Shown here piece by piece: positions 37,336 through 46,552 of a stretch of DNA of 64,000 nt (position 1 is the first letter of the stretch; every line of letters starts with the position of its first letter). Under the pieces are notes generated by a model. It saw nothing but the letters and a program-made list of their open reading frames with translations. It searched no databases and was not told the origin of the DNA. The position numbers were made by a program, and so were the translations under genes. Source of the DNA: Algicoccus sp048820935 (GTDB lineage Bacteria > Pseudomonadota > Gammaproteobacteria > Burkholderiales > Burkholderiaceae_B); the NCBI RefSeq assembly GCF_048820935.1, contig NZ_JBMERD010000007.1, positions 1 to 64,000 of the forward strand, given 5' to 3'.

Positions 37336-39687
37336 TTAATTATCGTTTGCCTGACGCGATGCGTCTACTTGCGCATTTGATTCTACATAGGGAACCAACA
37401 AAATCGTGACCCGCGCACCACCGGTGCGTCGGTTCGACAATTCAATATAACCACCATGTTCTTCAACAATCTTACGCACGATCGCCAATCCTAGGCCCGT
37501 GCCCTGTGCCTTTGTGGTGATATACGGTTCAAATGCCCGCTGTAACAACTGGCTGCTAAAGCCCGGTCCATTGTCTGAAATGGTCAACAGCACAGCCGGC
37601 TCGCTCGCATCCACCCCCAAACCTTCAGCTTTTGCTTCGGTTTTGATGTGAATCATACCCCCGCCTGACACATCGATCAGGGCCTCTTTGGCGTTCCCCA
37701 CCAAATTCAGGATCACTTGACGCAACTGCGTCAGATCACCACGCACCCCAGGCAGCCTATCTGCAAGCTCAATATCATAGGCAATTCCATCCACGCCCGG
37801 ATCGCCCGGCCCGTCAAGCGGATCCCAACCATGCAGAATCAACACATCTTCAATCAAATCATTCAAATCAATGGCTTCGTAACGTGCCGGGGGCTTGCGA
37901 GCATATTCACGAAACTCATCGACCATCTGTTTTAAGGAGCCCACCTGATTCACAATGGTGTTTGTGGAGCGGGCTAGAAGTGCTGCATCATTCTCATCTA
38001 GCTTATCAGAGAGTTTCATGGCCAGACGTTCCGCAGACAATTGGATTGGTGTCAATGGGTTTTTAATTTCATGCGCCAAGCGCCGTGCCACCTCACCCCA
38101 AGCCACACTACGACTCGCAGAGATCACTTCACTGATGTCATCAAACACCACGACATAACCGTTCCCCGCCCCATGCGCAGACAAATGCGTGCCTCGGGCC
38201 AATAACGTCAGTTCGCGCATCACACGCTCTGGCATCAAATGCTCTTCACCGAAGTCCAAAGGTAACTCGGGAGACGCATTCGAAGACTCTGGCAGCATGA
38301 CTTCTAACTGTTCTTGCCAGTGGACACGTTCACTGCTCATGGCTGCTTGCTGCGTAAAGGCGCGACGGATCGTATTGCCAAACGCCACTAGACTCTCAAC
38401 GGTTTCAATCGGATACCCGATCACTGTCTGTAAATCTTCACCTAGAATCGATTGCGCACCCTGATTGAATGTGGTCAATCGAAACTGTTCATCAAACACT
38501 AGTACGCCGGCAGACAAATTCGCCAGAATACTTTCGATATACACCTTGGAGCGCTCAAGCTGACGACGGTTCGTCTCGACCAGACGTCTGGCCTCCTCAA
38601 GCTGTTGCGTCATCGCATTAAACGACCGAGTTAACTGACCAACCTCATCATTTTGTGAGGATTCCGGCAACGGCCTAAAGTCCCCCACACTCACCGCACG
38701 CGTGCCTGACGCCAGTGTTAATAGAGGTTGCACCAATCGTCTGGACAGATACAAGGCCACTGCAATCGACGCGAACACCGCAATCAACAGCGCCAATGTC
38801 AACGTCACACCAAACAATTGTCTCAAGCCATGGCGTGACAGTGCCAGTTCCTGATAGTCACGATAGCCTGCACGCACTTCTTCTGCATTGTGAACAAGGC
38901 TTTCAGGGACTGGCTTAATCAGTTGCAACCATCGCATTTCCTGCCCAAGTGAGCTACCCGAGTGCGTCATATCGCTCGCCATAGGCACAATCACGCGCAA
39001 TATCATGCCCGCAGCCACATCTCGCGGCCCAGAACTCATGACACTTTCAGCCGCCGCATAACCATGGGTGATGCGAAGCTGGTTCAGGATATGACTGGGG
39101 ATTGTTTGCGGCAACAACTGTCCAAACCGTTCAGTCACAAACGACACCGGTCGCCCAGACCCTGTAAACACACCCACTTCTTTCACACCCGTCACGTCCC
39201 GCACACGAGCTAATAAAGTGGGCAAATCGGATTCATCGGCCTCTGACAACAGAGGCGTCATCGCCTTGGCACGGGTATCTAATTCGTTAATTTGCGCATC
39301 TAACGCAGTGCGACCTAACGCCAAACCGGCATCTAGCGCAGTATCCACCCGCACATTAAACCAGGACTCAATCGATTTCGACATGAACTGAACCGAAACC
39401 GTATAGATCAAGGCGCCTGGCAACACGCCAATCAAAATAAATGCCAGCGCAAAACGACCTGTCAGTCTTGCACCAAACTGACCTTTATAAAGATGCCAGA
39501 CAAGTCGAGCCAATAAACCCAGCACCCAGACAATCAAGCCGGCAGCTAAGGCCATATTCAAATAAACCAGTAGCTCATGATGCTCGGCCAGCCGAGAAGC
39601 GCTGCCGGTGGACCAAGCCAGCAAGATAAACAAGCCCAAACCCGCACAGGCCCCCAGCGCAATCAGCCAGCCGGCCCAGCGTCTCAT
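37336..39687 (-). CDS. ntrY: NtrY-type membrane sensor histidine kinase
   Basis: The protein has 783 residues. N-terminal membrane segments (about residues 7-70 and 85-105) and a periplasmic region with another membrane segment near 300 are followed by HAMP, PAS, a HisKA helix with the phospho-His in RRLAHEIKNPLTPIQLS, and a HATPase domain (DNGPGF, GTGLGLAIV). It would phosphorylate NtrX in response to redox or nitrogen status. It overlaps the DUF4390 gene by four bases. Confidence 0.93.
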   Translation of the reverse strand: MRRWAGWLIALGACAGLGLFILLAWSTGSASRLAEHHELLVYLNMALAAGLIVWVLGLLARLVWHLYKGQFGARLTGRFALAFILIGVLPGALIYTVSVQFMSKSIESWFNVRVDTALDAGLALGRTALDAQINELDTRAKAMTPLLSEADESDLPTLLARVRDVTGVKEVGVFTGSGRPVSFVTERFGQLLPQTIPSHILNQLRITHGYAAAESVMSSGPRDVAAGMILRVIVPMASDMTHSGSSLGQEMRWLQLIKPVPESLVHNAEEVRAGYRDYQELALSRHGLRQLFGVTLTLALLIAVFASIAVALYLSRRLVQPLLTLASGTRAVSVGDFRPLPESSQNDEVGQLTRSFNAMTQQLEEARRLVETNRRQLERSKVYIESILANLSAGVLVFDEQFRLTTFNQGAQSILGEDLQTVIGYPIETVESLVAFGNTIRRAFTQQAAMSSERVHWQEQLEVMLPESSNASPELPLDFGEEHLMPERVMRELTLLARGTHLSAHGAGNGYVVVFDDISEVISASRSVAWGEVARRLAHEIKNPLTPIQLSAERLAMKLSDKLDENDAALLARSTNTIVNQVGSLKQMVDEFREYARKPPARYEAIDLNDLIEDVLILHGWDPLDGPGDPGVDGIAYDIELADRLPGVRGDLTQLRQVILNLVGNAKEALIDVSGGGMIHIKTEAKAEGLGVDASEPAVLLTISDNGPGFSSQLLQRAFEPYITTKAQGTGLGLAIVRKIVEEHGGYIELSNRRTGGARVTILLVPYVESNAQVDASRQANDN

Positions 39688-40346
39688 GATCGGGCCTCGG
39701 TTTGCGGGGTAGTGACGTTCGACTCAACCTCAGTCGCTTTCTCTTGTTCGAGCTGAAACGAGAATGTGCGCCAAGCACTCGTTAATTGCCAATCCCGCTT
39801 ACCGGCATCCAGTTGTAAAGCACGTGACATCTGCGTCATATCCAATTGAATACGCACCTGCCCTTCATAGGCATTGCCCAAATCAAAACGATCGATCGGT
39901 GCCACCACCCAGCCTCGGACACGCCGCACCAGATCCAATGCTTCTTCATAAGTCGGCACAACCATCCCCAAATCACCCGTGCTCACACGCCACTGGCGGG
40001 TCAATGTGTTGTAAGAGATTCGTCGCAACAATTGCGCCTGCACCAGTTTGCGGTCAAACCACCACCAACGTGGCTCTCCGATTTCAATGGCAATCTCAAA
40101 AGCCAGTGGCACCCCACGCTCAAGTACTTCGCGCATGGCTGAACTCAACTGTAGGCCAATATCCACATCCATGACCAACTGGCCATTCTGAACCAACGGG
40201 TCAATCCGACGAATTTCCGCTTGCGGTGTTTGTGCAAATACACTTTGCAACCCTAGACAAAACACAAAGAACACCCACCAGAATTTAAAGACACTCCCTC
40301 TCCAGGTGTTGAGCCATGGTTTGACACGGATTGATGTCACCGACAC
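39684..40346 (-). CDS. DUF4390 family secreted protein
   Basis: The protein has 220 residues. A signal peptide (about residues 20-39, WWVFFVFCLGLQSVFAQ) leads to a beta-rich domain seen in Burkholderiales and Neisseriales. Its role is unknown, but it is consistently found between rsmB and ntrY, which suggests a link to NtrY sensing. The protein is probably periplasmic. Confidence 0.88.
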   Translation of the reverse strand: MSVTSIRVKPWLNTWRGSVFKFWWVFFVFCLGLQSVFAQTPQAEIRRIDPLVQNGQLVMDVDIGLQLSSAMREVLERGVPLAFEIAIEIGEPRWWWFDRKLVQAQLLRRISYNTLTRQWRVSTGDLGMVVPTYEEALDLVRRVRGWVVAPIDRFDLGNAYEGQVRIQLDMTQMSRALQLDAGKRDWQLTSAWRTFSFQLEQEKATEVESNVTTPQTEARS

Positions 40347-40349
40347 GCT

Positions 40350-41723
40350 TTAAATCCCCTTCTCAAAAAGTGCATAAAAGAACCCATCAAAACCCGTTGC
40401 ATGCTGTTCACCTGCCGCCATCGGCAAAATCTGCCCAGGTGCTGGTTGTCGTTTGGCATCCGCAAAACGCGATAAAAATGCTTGTGCCTGTTGCTCGCCT
40501 TCTTCTTCAAACACAGAGCACGTTGCCAATAACAGCCGTCCGCCGGGTTTTAAAGATGACCACAACGCATCCAAGATCTCTCGTTGTAGGTGAGTGGTCT
40601 GCTTTAAATCAGACTCACGACGCAACCAAGGAATATCGGGGTGTCGCCTCACAATACCCGAGGCGGTACAAGGCACATCCGCCAGAATCAAATCATACGG
40701 TCCATTGGCACGCCATGACTGGCTCTTGCGTACATCGGCATGGATCAAATGCACACAGTCGGGATCCATCAGTTGTAAGCGTGACAGGTTTTGTTTTGTC
40801 ATCGCGAGTCGTCGTGCATCAGCATCGACAGCCGTCAGCTCAATCTGCGCCAACTCCAGCAAATGCGAGCTCTTGCCACCTGGAGCTGCACAGGCATCTA
40901 ACACCTTAGCACCGTCAAAAGGCGCGAGAATCTGCGCAGCACGCTGTGCCGACAAATCCTGAACAGACCACCACCCCGCGTCATAGCCCGGTAAAGACTC
41001 CACCGCACCCGTGTTTCGAACGGACAACGCCACCTCGGTTAGGGCTTGAGCTTCCAGGTTCTGAGCCTGCATGGCCTCAATCACAGTTTGCAGCGTCGTG
41101 ACTCGCGTATTCACTCTCAGGACCAACGCGGGCTTATGTCGACTGACCGACAAAATCGCTTCCCATTGCGCTGGATACGCCTGCTGCACACGCTTTTGCC
41201 ACCACACGGGGTAGCCATAGCGTGCAACCGGATCATTCGTAACTGCTTCGACAAATATGGCCCGTTCACGTTGAAACCGTCTCAGAATCGCATTGATTAA
41301 ACGTGGCGCAAAAGGCGCTGAAATGAGTAGTCGAGCGGCACGCACACTTTGATCCACAATCGTGTGCACAGGATAGACTGGCGCATCACTCGACAGAGGG
41401 CTTTGATGTGAGGGCACACTGGCTGCTTCAGCCGAGCCTTCCCCTTTTTGCATTGCCACATCAAGCATCAGCAAGCTCAAGCCCACTAGGCTATTTAATG
41501 CGGCACTGGAGGCGCGTTTGCTTAAAGCCATGCTGCGCCATGTGCGCCCTAGCCCCCAGAAACGTAGAGCATGAGACACCAACGCCAATGCAGCCGGACG
41601 ATTAGGACCTTCGAGTTTGTAGAGCACCGCACTCAGTGATCGGCCTGATTCCACATCAGCCAAACATTGTGCCGCCAGACTCAGGGCGTGTGCGAGATTG
41701 GTTTTTTGTGTGGATTGCGTCAT
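40350..41723 (-). CDS. rsmB: 16S rRNA (cytosine-967-C5)-methyltransferase
   Basis: The protein has 457 residues. The N-terminal NusB-like domain is followed by a SAM methyltransferase; VLDACAAPGGKSSHLLEL is the binding motif, DVPCTASGIVRRHPDIPW contains the first catalytic Cys, and LLLATCSVFEEE the second. It methylates C967 of 16S rRNA. It follows fmt by 17 bp, and DUF4390 starts 3 bp after its stop. Confidence 0.95.
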   Translation of the reverse strand: MTQSTQKTNLAHALSLAAQCLADVESGRSLSAVLYKLEGPNRPAALALVSHALRFWGLGRTWRSMALSKRASSAALNSLVGLSLLMLDVAMQKGEGSAEAASVPSHQSPLSSDAPVYPVHTIVDQSVRAARLLISAPFAPRLINAILRRFQRERAIFVEAVTNDPVARYGYPVWWQKRVQQAYPAQWEAILSVSRHKPALVLRVNTRVTTLQTVIEAMQAQNLEAQALTEVALSVRNTGAVESLPGYDAGWWSVQDLSAQRAAQILAPFDGAKVLDACAAPGGKSSHLLELAQIELTAVDADARRLAMTKQNLSRLQLMDPDCVHLIHADVRKSQSWRANGPYDLILADVPCTASGIVRRHPDIPWLRRESDLKQTTHLQREILDALWSSLKPGGRLLLATCSVFEEEGEQQAQAFLSRFADAKRQPAPGQILPMAAGEQHATGFDGFFYALFEKGI

Positions 41724-41740
41724 AAAGGTTTCTGAAAAAC

Positions 41741-42715
41741 TCAGGATTCAACAGGCGGTGCACCCATTTCCGGGATTGTACGCCAGCCTTGTAAAAACGA
41801 TGCGGCCGCTTGACGGCGTGCACCAGCGCGCTGCAATTCAAGAATCCTCAGTATGCCATCACCTGTCATCACGTCAATCCCCTGTGCACTAGCAGCCACC
41901 AGACTGCCTGGTTTCAAGATCACACCATCATCAGAAACGACTTGTGCATCAAACACGCGGACCGGCTCATCAATTCCAGGCAGCGACAAACGCGCACCCG
42001 GAAATGGATCAAAAGCACGGACTTTTCTGATAAGTTCCGACGCAGGTGCAGACAAATCGAGATGTGACTCTTCCCGATTCAATTTTTCTGCATACGTCAC
42101 ACCTTCCTCAGGCTGGGGTTGCGGTTGCAATTCACCCGCTTGCAGCTTCTCAAGTGCTTGCACAATCGTCGTGCAGGCCAATGTTGCCAAACGGTCATGT
42201 AACCGTTGTGCGTTGTCTGAAGGTTCGATTTCTAATGGCGCGATTAGCAACATATCGCCCGTATCCAGCCCTTCATCCATTTGCATAATCGTGATGCCTG
42301 TGTGTGTGTCACCCGCCTCGATGGCACGTTGAATTGGGGCAGCACCACGCCAGCGTGGCAACAAACTAGCATGAATGTTTAAACACCCGTAGCGCGGCAT
42401 CTGTAGCACCCAGGCCGGTAAAATCAATCCATACGCCACCACAATCAGCACATCCAGATTTAAAGCCTGTAAAGCCGTCTGTGCGTCTTGCGCATCTTGC
42501 GGATGACGACCATCTAAACGCAAACTCACGGGCTGCAAAACCGTCAAACCATGCGACTGTGCTAAAGCCTTCACTGGACTGGGTGTGAGCTTCATACCTC
42601 GGCCAGACGGTCGATCCGGTTGCGTCAGCACCACGTTAATCTGATAACCACGGGCAATCAGTGTTTCTAGCACCGTGCTTGCAAACTCGGGCGTTCCTGC
42701 AAAACCAATTCTCAT
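41741..42715 (-). CDS. fmt: Methionyl-tRNA formyltransferase
   Basis: The protein has 324 residues. LNIHASLLPRWRGAAPIQRA is the folate-transferase motif with catalytic Asn and His, and MQMDEGLDTGDML is the third conserved block. It formylates initiator Met-tRNA. Usually def and fmt are adjacent; here an mscS-like gene and a toxin pair separate them by 1.9 kb. Confidence 0.97.
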   Translation of the reverse strand: MRIGFAGTPEFASTVLETLIARGYQINVVLTQPDRPSGRGMKLTPSPVKALAQSHGLTVLQPVSLRLDGRHPQDAQDAQTALQALNLDVLIVVAYGLILPAWVLQMPRYGCLNIHASLLPRWRGAAPIQRAIEAGDTHTGITIMQMDEGLDTGDMLLIAPLEIEPSDNAQRLHDRLATLACTTIVQALEKLQAGELQPQPQPEEGVTYAEKLNREESHLDLSAPASELIRKVRAFDPFPGARLSLPGIDEPVRVFDAQVVSDDGVILKPGSLVAASAQGIDVMTGDGILRILELQRAGARRQAAASFLQGWRTIPEMGAPPVES

Positions 42716-42837
42716 ATCATTACCTAAAATGGACGCAAATCTTAGACTGATCTGTCGTCATGTCGTTACTATGAAGGATATCGCAAGCCGACCCACAAAG
42801 TCGATGCGCCGTCCCGATCATCAATCAGAGTTGCCTT

Positions 42838-43749
42838 ATGCGTGAAATTACCGTCAAAATTTTAAACCTCATGGGCTGGGAACAGCTGCCCGGCTGGCTG
42901 TCGGCCCTTGTGGCAGGCATCAATGTCATTTTGGTATTGATTATCGCCTTTATCACCCGACAGCTCGTGCGCCGTTTTCTGACGAGCGTCCATAACCGTC
43001 TTGAGCGGCGCGCCATCGACTTAGAAGACCGCAAGCGCCTAGAAACCATTAATCGCATCATCGGTTATGTGGCGTCTGTGGTCATTGGCGTCATCACGTT
43101 TTTACTGGTGCTCGGCGAACTCGGCATTTCAATTGCACCGTTATTAGCCACAGCGGGTGTTGCAGGGATCGCCATCAGCTTTGGGGCACAAAGCTTGGTC
43201 AAAGACTACTTTGTGGGATTTGTCATGTTGCTAGAAAACCAGATTCGACAAGGCGATTTTATTGAAGTCGCTGGCAAATCTGGCACCGTTGAAGAAGTCA
43301 CCTTACGCTACGTACGCCTGCGTGACGGCGAGGGTGCAGTGCATTATGTCCCCAACGGCACCATCACCACCGTGAGCAACCACAGCCGTCAGTTTGCTTA
43401 TGCCCTAGTGGATGTCGGCGTTGCCTATGACACCGATCTGGATAAAGCGTTTGAGGTCTTACGTGAGATCGGGCAACAGATGCGTGAGAACGCACAATTT
43501 CAAGACAAAATCATTGGAGAACCCGAAGTCATGGGTGTTAATGGTTTGGGAGATTCAGCCATTATGATCAGAGTGCGCTTGCAAACCATTGCCGCGGCCA
43601 AATGGCCTGTCAAACGTAAGCTAATGGAAATGATTACACAAGAATTTCCGGAAAACGGCATTGAAATCCCATTTTCTCAACAGGTGGTTCATCTCCAAGG
43701 TGTTGAAATTGAAAAGAGCAATTTCAAGGAAGAGTCTGCAAATCAATAA
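42838..43749 (+). CDS. MscS-family mechanosensitive channel
   Basis: The protein has 303 residues with three N-terminal membrane segments. AGVAGIAISFGAQSLVKDYF is the pore helix TM3, followed by the beta domain (GDFIEVAGKSGTVEEVTLRY) and the C-terminal mixed domain. It opens under membrane tension to release solutes. It lies between fmt and the toxin pair, in the opposite direction to both. Confidence 0.94.
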   Translation: MREITVKILNLMGWEQLPGWLSALVAGINVILVLIIAFITRQLVRRFLTSVHNRLERRAIDLEDRKRLETINRIIGYVASVVIGVITFLLVLGELGISIAPLLATAGVAGIAISFGAQSLVKDYFVGFVMLLENQIRQGDFIEVAGKSGTVEEVTLRYVRLRDGEGAVHYVPNGTITTVSNHSRQFAYALVDVGVAYDTDLDKAFEVLREIGQQMRENAQFQDKIIGEPEVMGVNGLGDSAIMIRVRLQTIAAAKWPVKRKLMEMITQEFPENGIEIPFSQQVVHLQGVEIEKSNFKEESANQ

Positions 43750-43771
43750 TAGGCGTAACGCCCTTCGAGAT

Positions 43772-44002
43772 TTAATTCTCGTCCGCAGATTTTGTGCTTT
43801 CTTGCGCTAAGCGCGCCTGCTCCTCCTGGCGCGCTTGTTCTTTCAGCTCTTCGGCAGAAATATGTACGATCTTGCCGTCAACCATAACCACTATGCCCGT
43901 GCCATACTTAATCCCGTCTTCACGAGCCAGCTGAGCAGCGCGTTTCAACCCCGCAGTCACTTGCGCCACAAAACTGGTTGTTTCGTCGTTTTGGCGATTC
44001 AC
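43772..44002 (-). CDS. Small acidic protein coupled to a zeta-type toxin gene, putative antitoxin
   Basis: The protein has 76 residues, with an N-terminal helix, a short beta pair (YGTGIVVMVDGKIVHISAEE) and a C-terminal charged helix. It overlaps the end of the upstream zeta-like gene by four bases, so translation is coupled. No named family is recognised. By position it may be the antitoxin of the pair, or an accessory stability protein. Confidence 0.72.
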   Translation of the reverse strand: MNRQNDETTSFVAQVTAGLKRAAQLAREDGIKYGTGIVVMVDGKIVHISAEELKEQARQEEQARLAQESTKSADEN

Positions 44003-44529
44003 CTATTGACTCCTTGCTCCATCAAGATTGGATCTAATTCTGAATTATCAAAAACCAACCATTCATTCACAACATGTTTATAGTCTGAATGCAACAACCT
44101 TAATCCAGCATCAAAACGCCGCCGAATCACCGTCTCTGGAATATCGTGCCCTCCTTGACTGACTCTTTGTGCGACTCGATCAATACAAATATTCACATCA
44201 TTTAAGAACAAAAATAGCAGCCGAACCTTGTAACCATTTGCTTGCCAACGGGCAATATGTTTTAGGTAACTACGCCCAGACAAGGTCGTCTCAATCGCAA
44301 AACTTTCACCGCGACTAAAACATGCTTCGACTTCTTCTAGCATGATTTTTCCAGCTCTAATCGCGACTAACTCCGGATCAAATGGCGACAAACCTGCTGC
44401 AATATAATCCGCGTTTATAAAGCGAACATCATCCTTTAAGGGCGCCAGAAATGAGCGCGCAAACGTTGTCTTGCCAGCGCCATTTGGGCCAGCCACTATG
44501 AAAACCTGTCGTTCTGCTACTAACACCAC
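43999..44529 (-). CDS. Zeta-toxin-like P-loop kinase
   Basis: The protein has 176 residues. VAGPNGAGKTTFARSFL is the Walker A loop, and FINADYIAAGLSPF matches the substrate Asp region of zeta toxins; FAIETTLSGRSYL is the next conserved block and RVAQRVSQGGHDIPETVIRR the Arg-rich lid. Zeta toxins phosphorylate UDP-N-acetylglucosamine and block cell-wall synthesis. The length is that of chromosomal zeta-like proteins. It is coupled with the small gene after it. Confidence 0.85.
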   Translation of the reverse strand: MVLVAERQVFIVAGPNGAGKTTFARSFLAPLKDDVRFINADYIAAGLSPFDPELVAIRAGKIMLEEVEACFSRGESFAIETTLSGRSYLKHIARWQANGYKVRLLFLFLNDVNICIDRVAQRVSQGGHDIPETVIRRRFDAGLRLLHSDYKHVVNEWLVFDNSELDPILMEQGVNR

Positions 44530-44611
44530 GCAACCTCTAGATACTTTACCGTTCTACACAAAATGTCTTTTTGTTAACCCGCAGTGCATCCAAGAACGAA
44601 ATAAGTACTCC

Positions 44612-45133
44612 CTACTCAACCGTTTCAAGCTGTTTTTCGCGTCGCTGTTTAAGGATCTTGGTGCGCAAACGGTTGTGCTTTAGGCTGGATAAGCGTTGTA
44701 TAAACACCTTGCCATCCAAGTGATCAATCTCATGCTGGATACAGACAGCGAGCAAACCATCTGCATCAAACTCTTGAGTCTGACCGTTTTCATCGAGGGC
44801 TTTCACGCGGATTTCGGAAGCGCGTTTCACTTCTTCGTAAATACCGGGCACTGACAGACAGCCTTCTTCGTAGACTTGTGTGTCATCACTGCGCGAAAGG
44901 ATTTCCGGATTGATCAGCACTCGCAGTTCATTTTGTTCTTCTGAGAGATCAATAACCACCACACGTTCGTGCACGTCGACCTGAGTGGCCGCCAAGCCAA
45001 TACCTGGCGCCTGATACATCGTTTCAGCCATGTCTTTGACCAACTGGCGAATACGATCGTCGACCTGTGCAACAGGTTTGGCCACCTTGTGCAAACGTGG
45101 ATCGGGATAATGAAGAATATTTAAAATAGCCAT
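44612..45133 (-). CDS. def: Peptide deformylase
   Basis: The protein has 173 residues. PGIGLAATQ, EEGCLSVPG and QHEIDHLDG are the three motifs that hold the metal (Cys and HExxH). It removes the formyl group from new proteins and is essential with Fmt. fmt normally follows directly, but here 1.9 kb of other DNA lies between them. Confidence 0.97.
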   Translation of the reverse strand: MAILNILHYPDPRLHKVAKPVAQVDDRIRQLVKDMAETMYQAPGIGLAATQVDVHERVVVIDLSEEQNELRVLINPEILSRSDDTQVYEEGCLSVPGIYEEVKRASEIRVKALDENGQTQEFDADGLLAVCIQHEIDHLDGKVFIQRLSSLKHNRLRTKILKQRREKQLETVE

Positions 45134-45284
45134 AGTCGTATTTTAACCTGACAAAGTCTATGCAAACCAGATTTCATTTTAATAAGCGGGGGATCATAAA
45201 AAACTCTTCAAAAGCCAGCATCACTTAGAATACAGGGTAATCGCAAGTGTTTATCCAGCATCCTGACTTTAATATCGGCCACTC

Positions 45285-45794
45285 ATGACTCTACGCACCA
45301 CACGTTTACTGATCACACCGATCATCCTAGGTTTGACGCTTACACTGAATACCAGTGTCGCCAGTCAAACCACCGACGTTGCGCCACTGGTCCCGCCCAA
45401 CCCCTGCGAAGTCCATCTGGCTGTGGGTGATACTTTGCGTTTCAGTCAGACCCAGATTGATGTTCCACAAAATTGCGAGCGTTTTACCGTCGAGCTTGAG
45501 CACATCGGCAGACTACCTAAAACCGCCACCCCACAAAACTGGGTTTTAACCACCAGACCTTATCTGGAGACTGTCGCAAGAGCTGCCTATCGAGCCGGTG
45601 AAATCAATCACTGGACAGCCCCCAACAGCGAACACATCCTAGCTGCAACGCCCTTAATCGGCCGAGGTGAAACAACCCGAGTGATTTTAGACGTCTCTAG
45701 TTTGGACACAGAAACTGACTATCGGTTCTTAAGTACTGTGGGTGGACACTCACCCCGTATGCGCGGCACTTTACGCGTCGTGCCGACACCTTGA
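45285..45794 (+). CDS. Azurin-like cupredoxin with lost copper ligands
   Basis: The protein has 169 residues with a signal peptide cleaved near ASQ at residue 28. CEVHLAVGDTLRF, PQNCERFTVELEHIGRLPK and QNWVLTT follow the azurin pattern, with the disulfide pair at Cys41 and Cys64. The first copper His is Gln84 and the copper Cys is Ser150 (FLSTVGGHSPRMRGT); only His155 and Met159 remain. It should not bind type 1 copper. It may be a structural or metal-scavenging derivative in the periplasm, which is speculative. Confidence 0.8.
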   Translation: MTLRTTRLLITPIILGLTLTLNTSVASQTTDVAPLVPPNPCEVHLAVGDTLRFSQTQIDVPQNCERFTVELEHIGRLPKTATPQNWVLTTRPYLETVARAAYRAGEINHWTAPNSEHILAATPLIGRGETTRVILDVSSLDTETDYRFLSTVGGHSPRMRGTLRVVPTP

Positions 45795-45805
45795 TTCAAA
45801 TACAG

Positions 45806-46504
45806 TTAGCTTCGACCACCAAAAATCGCTGAACCCACACGAATTTGTGTAGAGCCCTCTTCAATTGCGAGCTCCATGTCGCCGCTCATGCCCATCGACA
45901 ACGTCTTTAAACGGTTGGCATCGATCCCCTGCGCCACAGCGTCATCACGACACTGCCGCAACTGACGAAAACATGCCCGTACTGCTTGTTCATCCTCTGA
46001 CAGCACAGCCATTGTCATCAAACCTTTCAAACGCAGATTCGGGTACGACTCCAAAGACTTAAGAAAAGGCACAAGCTCTTCAGGCTCCACACCCGACTTT
46101 GTGTCTTCCGGTGAGGTTTTAACTTGCACTAAAACGTCGAGTGTGCGCTCTAGGGGTTCCAATCGTCGCTGTAACGCCTGAGCTAAAGACAATCGATCCA
46201 GAGACTGAAGCTCGCTGGCCCACTGAGCGATGTCTTTGGCTTTATTCGTCTGTACCTGACCAATGGCAACCCAGCGTAAATAAGACGCTTCAAGCGCTTG
46301 TGCTTTACTGGCGAGTTCCTGAGGACGGTTTTCACCAAACGCATCAAAGCCCAAAGCCATCGCCTCACGAATTGCGTCAACCGGAAACGTCTTACTGACT
46401 GGTAAAAGACTAACCTCAGATGGATCACGACCGGCACGGGCACACGCCGCAGCTATTCTGTCACGCACCGCATTCACACGTTCACGCATCGCGTCCTGAC
46501 TCAT
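45806..46504 (-). CDS. YggS/PLPBP-family pyridoxal phosphate homeostasis protein
   Basis: The protein has 232 residues. VSLLPVSKTFPVDAIREA carries the PLP Lys, FGENRPQEL and GLMTMAVLSED are conserved, and LSMGMSGDMELAIEEGSTQI is the phosphate-binding C-terminal block. It keeps PLP balance and has no known enzyme activity. It precedes selD on neither operon: selD lies upstream by 48 bp on the same strand, so they may be co-transcribed. Confidence 0.93.
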   Translation of the reverse strand: MSQDAMRERVNAVRDRIAAACARAGRDPSEVSLLPVSKTFPVDAIREAMALGFDAFGENRPQELASKAQALEASYLRWVAIGQVQTNKAKDIAQWASELQSLDRLSLAQALQRRLEPLERTLDVLVQVKTSPEDTKSGVEPEELVPFLKSLESYPNLRLKGLMTMAVLSEDEQAVRACFRQLRQCRDDAVAQGIDANRLKTLSMGMSGDMELAIEEGSTQIRVGSAIFGGRS

Positions 46505-46552
46505 CGGATACTCTCCTTACTTCTTGTATTCATCACATTTCAACGTTTTAGA

